Shown: one piece after another, positions 9,445 to 18,358 of the stretch
Layout of the letters: each line of letters starts with the position of its first letter
How positions within the stretch are numbered: the first letter of the stretch is position 1
Notes under the pieces: model-generated
The model's input: only the letters and a program-made list of their open reading frames with translations
What the model was told of the DNA's origin: nothing
Database searches by the model: none
Assembly: GCF_003260975.1 (NCBI RefSeq)
Contig: NZ_CP030041.1
Coordinates: 5,769,501-5,833,500 of the forward strand
Reading direction: 5' to 3'
Length of the DNA: 64,000 nt
Origin: Echinicola strongylocentroti
GTDB lineage: Bacteria; Bacteroidota; Bacteroidia; Cytophagales; Cyclobacteriaceae
Made by a program: the position numbers and the translations under genes

Positions 9445-10260
9445 TTAGTTTATTGGTTTTTTGATGATTTTCATTATTTCTTCTGCAGTTTCTTCTACTG
9501 CGTTATTGGATACGTCAATAATAGGGCAGCCAATCCTCTTCATGATACCTTCGGCAAATTCAAGTTCGTCAATGATGTGGCCGAGGTCCGAGTAACTTGA
9601 TTCAGCGCCTACTCCCATGACCATATTGCGTTCACTCCGGATATGGTTAAGGCGGTTTGGGTGTATGGTCAAGCCGATTATTTTTCGTCTTGGGATATCA
9701 TATAGGTGCTTGGGGATACTTTCTTCTCCTACCAAAGGAATATTGACGACCAAGTAGCTATGGTAGGAAAGGTAAATGCTTAATGGTGTCTTTGATGTGC
9801 GCGATACGCCTATTAAGATGATGTCAGCTTTTTGTAAAGCACTTAAACTTTTGCCATCGTCGTTGTTTATCGCAAATTCGATAGCATGGATCCTTCTGAA
9901 ATATTCATCATTTAATTTCCAGGAGTAATTTAATTGGTGAACAGGGGCGGTTTTCAGCACTTTTCCAAGTGATTTTACGAATGGCGAAAGTAAATCAATG
10001 CATTCGACCTGTTGTTCCAGGCATTTCATGATGAAAGTGTCCCTTACATCTATGAGGACGGTGCTAAAAACCAGCAAAGATGGTGGGGTTTGCTTCGCTA
10101 ATGTTACTATTTCCTGCGCCTTTTCAGAAGTTCTTACATTGGCAAACTTGACAATATCATAACTATGGTCGGCAAAATGCGAGGCGGCCAACCTTGTCAC
10201 TGATTCAGGCTCAAGAAAGCTCAGGGAATCTGAGGCTAGGTATATGGTGTAACGGGACAT
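9445..10260 (-). CDS. Pyruvate, phosphate dikinase regulatory protein (DUF299 kinase/phosphorylase)
   Basis: 271 residues, family-typical. The P-loop-like GVSRTSKTP lies at residues 151-159, followed by 'PLVGEESIPKHLYDIPRRKIIGLTIHP' and 'RIGCPIIDVSNNAVEETAEEIM', hallmarks of DUF299. Members are bifunctional: ADP-dependent phosphorylation of a Thr next to the catalytic His switches PPDK (or PEP synthase) off, and Pi-dependent dephosphorylation switches it on. The gene is five bases upstream of ppdK, so PPDK rather than PEP synthase is the likely client; the target Thr451 is present there. First gene of the operon; its promoter must lie between 10261 and the repeat element at 10288-10500. Confidence 0.93.
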   Translation of the reverse strand: MSRYTIYLASDSLSFLEPESVTRLAASHFADHSYDIVKFANVRTSEKAQEIVTLAKQTPPSLLVFSTVLIDVRDTFIMKCLEQQVECIDLLSPFVKSLGKVLKTAPVHQLNYSWKLNDEYFRRIHAIEFAINNDDGKSLSALQKADIILIGVSRTSKTPLSIYLSYHSYLVVNIPLVGEESIPKHLYDIPRRKIIGLTIHPNRLNHIRSERNMVMGVGAESSYSDLGHIIDELEFAEGIMKRIGCPIIDVSNNAVEETAEEIMKIIKKPIN

Positions 10261-10287
10261 TATCTCTTATTTCACTATAGTTTATCT

Positions 10288-10500
10288 TAACCCGGTTTAT
10301 GCATTAGGAATCGATATGGCCTGGCTGGTTCGCTGTTGGTAATTGCTATATAAACATAAGAATATCAGTTGGTTTGGAGGTGAAGAGGTGGCGCCACTAC
10401 AGGGTCTCCTTTCTGACCGCTAGGTAGAACCGAAAGCTAAAGCCTAGCAACTGATATTGTACGATGTGGCGCATATACGCTAATGCATTTTGGGTTTAAT
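10288..10500. repeat. Repeat family I, complete copy A
   Basis: About 213 bp bounded by TTAACCCGGTTTATGCATTA on the left and the inverted ending GCTAATGCATTTTGGGTTTAA on the right (shortened here to its key parts GCTAATGCAT and GGGTTTAA). Internal inverted segments AATATCAGTTG / CAACTGATATT indicate a long imperfect hairpin. Sits between the divergent gluconeogenic operon and the ECF sigma gene. Confidence 0.85.
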
Positions 10501-10943
10501 ATAGAGGTTGATAGCAGGATTTATTCATAAGTAAATTACTCATTTGACAATTAAGTTGCACGATTTTTAAGAATTAAAATTTATGCACACCTGTGTCCTC
10601 GAAACAAAATCAAGAAAAAACGAAAGATTCTCCATTTGAGCTCATTGACAGCAAGTTGAGAAGATTATTTGCGAACTATTTTCTGTTTGCTTTATGCGTT
10701 AATAAAGAAGGGAAACATAAATTTATGGCGAGATAAAAATTTCATTAAATTTTTATATTTTTTATAAAACCTTCGTATTGTTTTGATTTTTTATTTAATA
10801 TTTACTTAATTGTGTGTTAACGAAGTGATTATTTGTACAAATCTCTCAGTTCTTGCCTTTTGTTTCGTGACAACTACGTTTTGGAATGGATGGTAGATAG
10901 TCGTTAGTTATGATAGTGAAAGTTTGAAACTTATGGTACAACC
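10501..10943. promoter_or_regulatory. AT-rich upstream region of the ECF sigma gene
   Basis: About 440 bases with no open frame of note and very high A+T, unlike the flanking genes. It must contain the promoter for the sigma gene at 10944. I see several TTTG and TA-rich candidates but no single convincing Bacteroidota -33/-7 pair, so no promoter is pinned down. Confidence 0.45.
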
Positions 10944-11552
10944 ATGAACAGTGAAAATCCCCGTAGATATTTACCAGAGTGTAGTGGGCAATCGACACCT
11001 AATGGTGACCGAGGTCAAATGGATGACTTTGGCCTTTGGTCATTGTTTAAAGAAGGGAATGAATCAGCCTTTGTGCTTATCTATGAGCGATATTTTGAGG
11101 ATTTGTTACAATATGGACTCATGTTCAGTGCCAACGAAAATTTAGTAAAAGATGCTGTGCAAGAATTGTTTATTGACTTGCGCAAATCACGATCTAGACT
11201 TGGAAATACTAATAACATCAAATTTTATCTATTTAAGTGCTTAAAAAGAAGAATAGTAAAAGAGTCTAAAAAGTGGTATAATAAAATCCTGGAATTAAAG
11301 GGGGATTATTCATTTACGGTTACTTACTCACATGAGCAGCTATTAATTGATAAACAGTTGAATGTGGAGCAAATTGAAAAACTCAATATAGCTTTAAGCC
11401 AGTTGAACCCCAGAAAAAGAGAAGTGATTTTTTATTTTTTCTACGAAGGACTTTCCTATGAGGAAATAAGGCAAATGATGGGATTGTCAAATATTAAATC
11501 TGCTAGAAATCTTTTGTATAAGGCAATAAGCTTTCTTAAAGAGGTTATTTGA
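10944..11552 (+). CDS. ECF RNA polymerase sigma factor (FecI-like, Bacteroidota type)
   Basis: 202 residues. Region 2 is recognisable as 'WSLFKEGNESAFVLIYERYFEDLLQYG', then 'VKDAVQELFIDLRKSR'; region 4 as 'LNPRKREVIFYFFYEGLSYEEIRQMMG' with its helix-turn-helix near the C-terminus. Directs RNA polymerase to a small regulon, commonly the adjacent susC/susD genes. The partner FecR-like anti-sigma gene starts 465 bases downstream, an unusually long gap filled by two repeat elements. An internal start at Met26 (MDDFGLWS) is possible because the first 25 residues look unconserved. Confidence 0.93.
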   Translation: MNSENPRRYLPECSGQSTPNGDRGQMDDFGLWSLFKEGNESAFVLIYERYFEDLLQYGLMFSANENLVKDAVQELFIDLRKSRSRLGNTNNIKFYLFKCLKRRIVKESKKWYNKILELKGDYSFTVTYSHEQLLIDKQLNVEQIEKLNIALSQLNPRKREVIFYFFYEGLSYEEIRQMMGLSNIKSARNLLYKAISFLKEVI

Positions 11553-11591
11553 TTTTTAGAACATATGGAATATTGAGTCTCTGGAGTCATC

Positions 11592-11720
11592 CACTAGGTT
11601 TTATTTCTCACGGAATGCACAGAACCCCCAGAATGAAATAAGGTCTTTCTGAGATTTCAGGGGTTTCTGTGAGACCCTATTTTCTATTTCTGGGATTACT
11701 GGTGTCGTTGAGGGTAAATA
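11592..11720 (+). repeat. Repeat family II copy
   Basis: Matches the copy at 35432-35579: 'CTAGGTTTTATTTCTCACGG', 'CACAGAACCCCCAGAATGAA', 'TCTGAGATTTCAGGGG', 'CTGTGAGACCCTATTT', 'TGGGATTACTGGTGTCGTTG'. Both ends have diverged. Immediately followed by a family I element at 11736. Confidence 0.85.
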
Positions 11721-11735
11721 TATAACGGATAGTAA

Positions 11736-11930
11736 TTTAAACCCGGAATATGCATTAGCCTATCTACGCCACGGCGCACAGGTGTTGCGACCTGAAACTG
11801 CTTCAAAATCAGTCGTTTCACTTTAGTTTTCGGCATAACCGTAACGGTGCTACGCTAATGCCTCCAAACTAACTGATTTTCTTGCACTTTCAGCTCTCAC
11901 TACGATTCCCAACGCATAATCCGGGTTAAA
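11736..11930. repeat. Repeat family I, copy B (inverted relative to copies A, C and D)
   Basis: Starts TTTAAACCCGGAATATGCAT and ends with CGCATAATCCGGGTTAAA. The internal 'CACTTTAGTTTTCGGCAT...CCTCCAAACTAACTGATTTT' part is the reverse complement of the middle of copy C at 28412. Located between the ECF sigma and FecR genes. Confidence 0.88.
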
Positions 11931-12017
11931 TCAATTCAAAATAAAAAAACATTAAAAATAGTGATGTCATTTAGGGTGTTTGGTTCTTATAAGTATATAA
12001 GATCTATTATCGTTTAA

Positions 12018-13058
12018 ATGAATCAATTATTAGAATTTTTAACTAACCCGGAATTTGTTCGTTGGGTAAGGCATTCTGACAAGGATTTGGATGTTTATTG
12101 GTCTACATGGATAAAAGCAAACCCGAATAGAGTAGAGGATTTGAAAATGGCCAGGGAGATTATTTTGGGCATTCATGTACAGCAAAAGAAGCTTAACCCA
12201 AACCTGAAGGAGGAGGTACTCAGCAATGTTCTTCAGGAAGAAGATCGATATATACCAACAAAGGAAGCTGTCCAGGTGGGGGAAAGAAAGAGCCGTTGGA
12301 ATAAACTCAGAATGGGGCAGTATTACCGCGTAGCGGCGATTATCTCTATCAGTTTAGTCTTGGCAATTATATATGGTATTCTTTCGATAAGGGAAACGCC
12401 AGATCATTTGGCCACAAACCATGAAATAAAAAAAACGGTAGGTTCTGGTGAAAAGGCACATTTTTTACTTGCCGACGGTACCGAAGTCTGGCTAAATAGT
12501 GAAAGTGAACTTGTTTACTCCACTTTTGACTACGGGGAGGACAGAAAAGTATACTTAAAAGGCGAGGGTTTTTTTGATGTGGCCCATGATCCGGACAAGC
12601 CTTTTCGTGTCTATTCTTCTGAATTAGTAACGACAGCATTAGGCACTACTTTTAATATCAGCAATTACCACAGCAAGCCTATCCGAGTGGCATTATTATC
12701 AGGAAAAGTAGAGGTAGCAAACCTTTCGTCCGAATCAATAAATAGCTTGGCCCCAGGTCAGGAGTTGGTGCATTCGTTGATTGATGAACAAACGACAATA
12801 AGGCGTACTGGGACCCGCAATGTGACCGGTTGGAAGGATGGTGTGTTGGTGTTTGAAAATGAGGGGTTTAAAGAAGTGATGGATGTGATCAAAAGATGGT
12901 ATGGTGTGGAGATAATAGTAGAAGGCACTCCCCGAAGGCAATGGACCATAGATATTGCTTTTGACAATGCAAGTCTAGAGCGGGTGCTAAGCCGGATAGC
13001 GTATATAGAAAAATTTCAGTATGACATAAAAGGAAAAACTGTAACCATAAAACTCTAA
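12018..13058 (+). CDS. FecR-family anti-sigma factor
   Basis: 346 residues. A cytoplasmic N-terminal sigma-binding part (about 1-100) is followed by one transmembrane helix at about 104-122 (YRVAAIISISLVLAIIYG), a periplasmic FecR domain at about 135-235 ('LADGTEVWLNSESELVYS', 'VYLKGEGFFDVAHDPDKPFRV', 'ALGTTFNISNY') and a C-terminal DUF4974 domain ('VMDVIKRWYGVEIIVEG', 'FDNASLERVLSRIAY'). It holds the ECF sigma inactive until the STN domain of a substrate-loaded SusC signals through the periplasm. The next gene encodes exactly such an STN-containing SusC. Confidence 0.94.
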   Translation: MNQLLEFLTNPEFVRWVRHSDKDLDVYWSTWIKANPNRVEDLKMAREIILGIHVQQKKLNPNLKEEVLSNVLQEEDRYIPTKEAVQVGERKSRWNKLRMGQYYRVAAIISISLVLAIIYGILSIRETPDHLATNHEIKKTVGSGEKAHFLLADGTEVWLNSESELVYSTFDYGEDRKVYLKGEGFFDVAHDPDKPFRVYSSELVTTALGTTFNISNYHSKPIRVALLSGKVEVANLSSESINSLAPGQELVHSLIDEQTTIRRTGTRNVTGWKDGVLVFENEGFKEVMDVIKRWYGVEIIVEGTPRRQWTIDIAFDNASLERVLSRIAYIEKFQYDIKGKTVTIKL

Positions 13059-13096
13059 TTCTATGAAAAGAATAGCACCTAATACTTCTTAAAAAA

Positions 13097-13124
13097 GGCC
13101 TACCAATGGAAATATTAGTAGGCC
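13097..13124 (+). terminator. Hairpin between fecR-like and susC genes (terminator or attenuator)
   Basis: GGCCTAC / GTAGGCC stem, extended inward to 11 pairs with one mismatch (CAAT / ATTA). A run of six T follows 11 bases later. It would separate transcription of the anti-sigma gene from the sigma-dependent susC transcript or attenuate read-through. Confidence 0.6.
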
Positions 13125-13218
13125 ACAAAGTGATTTTTTCCAAGTGCCGCATTGGGGAATGAGGAGCACTGGAGAAGATCACTCCCATTAAATTAGTTAA
13201 ATCTAACACCATAAAATT

Positions 13219-16200
13219 ATGAAATTAATACTACAAAAGACAATTTATATGTTGTCCAGACTCTTTATTTATGGCTTGGTGATACAGATGATGTTCCTGA
13301 ATTTGGTACTTGCTTCAGAAGTAAATGCCCAATTCAAGAGCATAGATGACATCAGCATTACCCTTACCGAACACGTCTCTACGCTAGGAGATTTTTTAGG
13401 GGAGGTAGAATCCCGGACACCCTTTCGATTTGCCTATGACAGGAGTGATGTGGACAAAAGGCAACAAATTACTTTTCGAAGGAAAAATGATACTATTGAG
13501 GGGTTCTTACAACAGATTGCCCAGCAGGTTCCTTTGTCTTTTAGACAGGTCAACCATGATATAGATATTAAAAAAGTGTCCATGCCTCGACCTGTCCAGG
13601 TAGTTGAAGAGGAAATTAAAGTTGATGGAGAGATAGTGAATGAAGAGGGAGAGCCTATTCCCGGAGCCACTGTTTTAGTAAAAGGAGGCAGTGTGGGGAC
13701 TGCAGCAGATATTGACGGTAAGTTTTCATTGGAAGTTCCAGAAGGCAGTACATTGAAAATTTCCTTTGTAGGATTTGTGTCTCAAGAGATAGAGGTAGGT
13801 AATCAACGTTTTTTGAAAATAGTGCTCAAAGAGGACTTAAAGCAGTTGGATGAAATAGTAGTAGTGGGCTATGGTACTCAAAAGAAGGTGGATCTAACAG
13901 GTTCGGTAGCAGCTGTCGATGGAGAAGACATAGCGGCGAGAAAGACGGTGCAGGTATCCCAGGCATTGCAAGGAGCTGTTCCCGGGGTTACGGTGACAAG
14001 AAGTAACAATGCACCAGGAAGCACGGCCAATATCAAGATCAGGGGCATCACCACGATAAGTGACAGTAATCCTTTGATCATTGTCGATGGAGTGCCTATT
14101 GATAATATTAACGATATCAATCCAAATGATATAGAAAGTATGTCCGTCCTTAAAGATGCCGCATCGGCTTCGATATATGGTTCGAGGGCGGCTGCAGGTG
14201 TCATACTCATTACGACTAAGCGGGCTGAGGCAGGTACATTCAGCATGACGTATGATTTCAATTATGGCATGGAAAAAGCAACGTCTATGCCCGAATACGT
14301 AGGCGCCAAGAGGTACATGGAAATGACCAATGAGCTCCGTTGGAACGATAATGGAAATGACAATGAGTTTTCTGTTTATCCAAGGGAAGTTATAGCGAAT
14401 TATGATCAATTGCACCTTGAAAACCCCAACGTGTACCCAAATACAGATTGGGTGGGCCTGATCATGAACAATAATGCGCCAAGGCAAAGCCACTCCCTAA
14501 ATATAAGAGGGGGCTCTAAGAATATACAGACCAATGCTTCTTTTGGCTATGACAAGATAGGGGCATTATACGATGGAAGAGATTATGACAGGGTAACAGC
14601 AAGGATAAATAACACTATCTCGATAAATGACAAGTTGAGTGCAAAAATTGATCTTAACTATAAAATGTCGAGCTCTAACCAGCCTACGGTGGATCCGATT
14701 TCCTTAATGATGATTTCTGCTCCAGTGTATGCGGCGCTTTGGGATGATGGTAGGATCGCAAGTGGAAAATCAGGCACTAATGTGTACGCCCAGATGAAAT
14801 ATGGTGGATTTAACGAGAACAAATATACTGCATTGGGAGGTAGGGTAGCGTTGGATTATGAACCTATCGAAGGCCTGAAATTAAGCGGGATTTTTTCGCC
14901 AAACCTCAGGTATGACAAGGGGAAATATTTCCGAAAACAAGTTCCTTATTATTCGGCTGATGATCCCCAATTATTTGAGGGGTATATAGAAGGCACAGAA
15001 ACGACCTACTTATTGGAGTCGAGAGACGAAGGAGAGAGGTATACTGGACAGTTACTGGCCAATTATAATACCTCCATCGATGACCATTCGTTTGATTTTT
15101 TGGCTGGTTTTGAGAACTATTACACCATTGATGAGTACATGACAGCTTCTCGGGACCAATACCAACTTACTTCTTTTCCCTATCTGGACCAAGGCCCGCT
15201 AGAGTATAGAAACAATACAGGTGGAGCTTATGAAAGTGCTTACCGGTCTTTTTTTGGAAGGGTGATGTATAATTATAAAAGTAAATATTACGTTCAGGCC
15301 AACTTAAGGAGAGATGGTTCATCCCGGTTTCACAATGACTATAGATGGGGCAACTTCCCCTCTATTTCCACAGGCTGGGTGATATCTAATGAGTCCTTTT
15401 TGCAGGATCACACCGTGATTTCTTTTTTGAAACTGAGGGCGTCCTATGGTAAACTGGGTAATGAGCGGATCGGGAATTACCCCTATCAAGCGAGTATAGG
15501 TTTTGGAAACACCCTGTTTTTGAAAGGGAGTGAAGTGGTGTCGGAGCCCTCTGCTGCACAGTCAGCTTATGCGATACGTGATATCACATGGGAGAGCACC
15601 GAATCATATGATATCGGAGTTGATATGAATTTTCTGGATGATAAATTACAAGTTACAGCAGACTATTTTTATAAAGCTACCAAGGACATGCTTCTGGCCT
15701 TGGAGATTCCAGATTACCTGGGCTACTCAAATCCAGACCAAAATGCAGGCTCCATGAACAGTAAAGGTTGGGAGTTTCAGGCATCTTGGAGGGATAGGAT
15801 CGGCGAATTCCAGTATAGTGTGTCTTTTAATGTTTCTGATGTAAGGTCTACCATGGGAGACCTAAAGGGTACTCAGTTTTTGGGTAGTCAGATCATAAAG
15901 GAAGGAAGTGAGTACAATGAGTGGTACGGGTATTTGACGGATGGTTTGTTCCAGTCCCAAGAAGAGGTGGATAATAGCGCCACCATCAATTCCAGCGTCC
16001 AGCCCGGAGATGTAAAGTATATAGATATTAGTGGCCCCAATGGCGAGCCTGACGGAAATATTTCACCAGAATATGATCGGGTTCTTTTGGGAGGCTCACT
16101 TCCCCGATATAGCTATGGAGGGACGATTTCTGCTAGCTATAAGCGTTTTTCGCTGAATTTGGCATTACAAGGTGTAGGAAAACAAAACTCCCGTATCGAT

Positions 16201-16587
16201 CCTGTAATGGTCACGCCCTTAACGTATAATTGGGGAAATATCCCTGCGATTCTGGATGGAGATTCTTGGAGCCAATATAATACGGATGCTGAGAACCAGC
16301 AGGTAAGATATCCTAGACTAACCAGCATCAATGGAAGTTCGAATCGGACAATGTCTGATTATTGGTTGTTTGACGGGGCATATTTTAGAATTAAAAACAT
16401 CACATTAAAATACACTGTTCCAGAGACATTCACATCAAAAATAGGTTTAGCAGGGCTGAGTACCTATGTCAGTGCGTCGGATTTTTGGACAATAAGTAAT
16501 TACCCAAGTGGTTGGGATCCAGAGGTGTCGGCTACCGGTTACCCCATCACCACACAAATATTATTGGGTTTGAATGTTAAATTTTAA
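13219..16587 (+). CDS. SusC-like TonB-dependent transporter with N-terminal STN signalling domain
   Basis: 1122 residues. After a signal sequence (about 1-37, ending EVNAQ), residues 45-118 form a secretin/TonB short N-terminal domain, residues about 135-205 a carboxypeptidase-D-regulatory-like domain, and the plug begins at DEIVVVGYGTQ (211-221). The beta barrel runs to the aromatic C-terminus. STN domains interact with FecR-type anti-sigmas, so this receptor both imports glycan and reports it to the sigma pair encoded directly upstream. Preceded by a hairpin at 13097; followed by the SusD gene 10 bases after its stop. Confidence 0.96.
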   Translation: MKLILQKTIYMLSRLFIYGLVIQMMFLNLVLASEVNAQFKSIDDISITLTEHVSTLGDFLGEVESRTPFRFAYDRSDVDKRQQITFRRKNDTIEGFLQQIAQQVPLSFRQVNHDIDIKKVSMPRPVQVVEEEIKVDGEIVNEEGEPIPGATVLVKGGSVGTAADIDGKFSLEVPEGSTLKISFVGFVSQEIEVGNQRFLKIVLKEDLKQLDEIVVVGYGTQKKVDLTGSVAAVDGEDIAARKTVQVSQALQGAVPGVTVTRSNNAPGSTANIKIRGITTISDSNPLIIVDGVPIDNINDINPNDIESMSVLKDAASASIYGSRAAAGVILITTKRAEAGTFSMTYDFNYGMEKATSMPEYVGAKRYMEMTNELRWNDNGNDNEFSVYPREVIANYDQLHLENPNVYPNTDWVGLIMNNNAPRQSHSLNIRGGSKNIQTNASFGYDKIGALYDGRDYDRVTARINNTISINDKLSAKIDLNYKMSSSNQPTVDPISLMMISAPVYAALWDDGRIASGKSGTNVYAQMKYGGFNENKYTALGGRVALDYEPIEGLKLSGIFSPNLRYDKGKYFRKQVPYYSADDPQLFEGYIEGTETTYLLESRDEGERYTGQLLANYNTSIDDHSFDFLAGFENYYTIDEYMTASRDQYQLTSFPYLDQGPLEYRNNTGGAYESAYRSFFGRVMYNYKSKYYVQANLRRDGSSRFHNDYRWGNFPSISTGWVISNESFLQDHTVISFLKLRASYGKLGNERIGNYPYQASIGFGNTLFLKGSEVVSEPSAAQSAYAIRDITWESTESYDIGVDMNFLDDKLQVTADYFYKATKDMLLALEIPDYLGYSNPDQNAGSMNSKGWEFQASWRDRIGEFQYSVSFNVSDVRSTMGDLKGTQFLGSQIIKEGSEYNEWYGYLTDGLFQSQEEVDNSATINSSVQPGDVKYIDISGPNGEPDGNISPEYDRVLLGGSLPRYSYGGTISASYKRFSLNLALQGVGKQNSRIDPVMVTPLTYNWGNIPAILDGDSWSQYNTDAENQQVRYPRLTSINGSSNRTMSDYWLFDGAYFRIKNITLKYTVPETFTSKIGLAGLSTYVSASDFWTISNYPSGWDPEVSATGYPITTQILLGLNVKF

Positions 16588-16597
16588 ACGAATAGAA

Positions 16598-18286
16598 ATG
16601 AAGAATTTTATATATATAATTTCGATAGGTTTGTTTATAGGTCTTTCTGCGTGCAATGATTTGGACCTGGCACCTTTGTCGGAGGGATCGACGGACAATT
16701 GGTACAATAATGAAGTGGAGATCAATATGTCCATAAATAATCTTTATGGAGCAGGATTTTGGGGCAATGACCAAGTAGATTGGACTGATGACTGGACCTA
16801 TCGTGAAAACTTAACCGCGATTACCTCGGCAACGGTAAATGGTGAGTGGGGAACTGTAGAAGGCCTATGGGCGAATAGTTATACCGCCATCACAAGAGCG
16901 AATACCATCATTCATAACTTGGAAAATTCTGATATTGGGCTTTCCCAAGAAGTGTTGGATCAGTATAAAGCGGAGGCCCGATTTGCCCGTGCATATCAAT
17001 ATGCTAAACTGGTTTCCCATTATGGTGATGTTGTTTTTTACCATGATAATATCCCCTTGGATGAAGCCTATTCCTTAACTCGGACAGATAAGGATGAAGT
17101 GATGAAAACGGTCTATGAAGATTTTGATTACGCCATTGATCATCTTCCGGTTTCCTATTCAAACAATGAAATCAAAAGAGGAACAAAAGGGGCTGCATTG
17201 GCATTCAAGGCCAGAGCCGCCTTGTATAATGGTGATTTCCAAATCGCAAAAGAGGCTGCCCAACATTGCATGGAGCTAGAAGTATACGACCTATACCCGG
17301 ATTATGGTGAATTATTTCTGCCTGAAAACCGAGATGCATCAGAGATTATTTTTTCCATCCCACGCTCTACCGCTTTAAATTCTGACTTGAGCGCAAGAGG
17401 GTACTTGCCCCGTAATAGCGGAGGCTACGCTACTTATGATCCTTCATGGGATTTGCTTGCTTCTTATTTGTGTACGGACGGACTTCCAGTGGATCAATCA
17501 CCTTTATTTGACCCAAAAGAACCCTTTAAAAATAGAGATCCCAGGTGTAACTATACGATTGTACCGTTTCAAAGTGAGTTTTTGGGTGTAATGTACCAGC
17601 CTCACCCTGACTCCCTTTCCGTCTATAATTTTAATACAGGAACCTACCAAATAAACAACGACACTAAAGGCAATCAGTTTTATGCTTCCTTCAATGGACT
17701 GGTATGGAAGAAAGGTATCGACCAGACTTGGGTTGATGATTTCAGTGCAGAAAACAGTGTTATAGTGATCAGGTATGCTGATGTCTTATTGATGTATGCA
17801 GAAGCAGCCATAGAGCTGAATGAAATCGATGATACTGTAATAGATGTGATGAACCAGGTCAGGGCGCGCGCTTATAAGGTCGCTCCAAGTAATGTCTCAG
17901 CATATCCTGCCATCAAAACCAGGTCGCAAGATGAACTGAGAAGCATCTTGAGAATGGAGAGAAGGATGGAGTTTGCCTTTGAAGGACTTAGGTATATGGA
18001 CTTGATCAGGTGGAAAATAGCAGAGGATGCTTTGAACAATCCGGACTACGGAATGCTAGATCTGGAGCAATTAAGAGAGGAAATAGTCAATAAAGATTTA
18101 TGGTTTTTTCCTGAAGTTCCCCAGATTGATCAAAATGGCGTCCCGGATTTTTCATCTATGGCCCAGAAGGGATTGATCAAGCAGCTTACCAATAGGCAAT
18201 TTGACGCTAGTAGGCAGTATCTATGGCCTATTCCCACAAAAGAGATACTGATAAATAGCAACCTTAGCCAAAATCCCGGCTACTGA
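16598..18286 (+). CDS. SusD/RagB family surface lipoprotein
   Basis: Start chosen at ATG 16598; the in-frame ATG at 16574 overlaps the end of susC. Lipoprotein signal MKNFIYIISIGLFIGLSAC with lipidated Cys19. SusD features: 'QYKAEARFARAYQYAKLVSHYG', 'RYADVLLMYAEAAIELNE', 'RMERRMEFAFEGLRYMDLIRWK', C-terminal 'YLWPIPTKEILINSNLSQNPGY'. About 562 residues. Partner of the preceding STN-type SusC and probably under the same ECF sigma. A terminator follows at 18309. Confidence 0.95.
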   Translation: MKNFIYIISIGLFIGLSACNDLDLAPLSEGSTDNWYNNEVEINMSINNLYGAGFWGNDQVDWTDDWTYRENLTAITSATVNGEWGTVEGLWANSYTAITRANTIIHNLENSDIGLSQEVLDQYKAEARFARAYQYAKLVSHYGDVVFYHDNIPLDEAYSLTRTDKDEVMKTVYEDFDYAIDHLPVSYSNNEIKRGTKGAALAFKARAALYNGDFQIAKEAAQHCMELEVYDLYPDYGELFLPENRDASEIIFSIPRSTALNSDLSARGYLPRNSGGYATYDPSWDLLASYLCTDGLPVDQSPLFDPKEPFKNRDPRCNYTIVPFQSEFLGVMYQPHPDSLSVYNFNTGTYQINNDTKGNQFYASFNGLVWKKGIDQTWVDDFSAENSVIVIRYADVLLMYAEAAIELNEIDDTVIDVMNQVRARAYKVAPSNVSAYPAIKTRSQDELRSILRMERRMEFAFEGLRYMDLIRWKIAEDALNNPDYGMLDLEQLREEIVNKDLWFFPEVPQIDQNGVPDFSSMAQKGLIKQLTNRQFDASRQYLWPIPTKEILINSNLSQNPGY

Positions 18287-18308
18287 TCAAATAACGTGAA
18301 AAGTTGAT

Positions 18309-18348
18309 TGGTTTCTGACTGGTGATTGGTTCAGTCAGAAGCCATTTT
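18309..18348 (+). terminator. Rho-independent terminator downstream of susD
   Basis: 13-bp stem TGGTTTCTGACTG / CAGTCAGAAGCCA (one G-T pair) with a 10-base loop, followed by TTTT. It ends only ten bases before the ATG of the next gene at 18359, so it may attenuate rather than fully stop transcription. It also argues against the upstream TTG start at 18326, which lies in the loop. Confidence 0.8.
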
Positions 18349-18358
18349 ACCATTTCTT

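Noticed and set aside
18326..18358. TTG start for the FMN-binding-like gene
   Set aside because: Lies inside the loop of the terminator hairpin; ATG 18359 gives a clean signal peptide.
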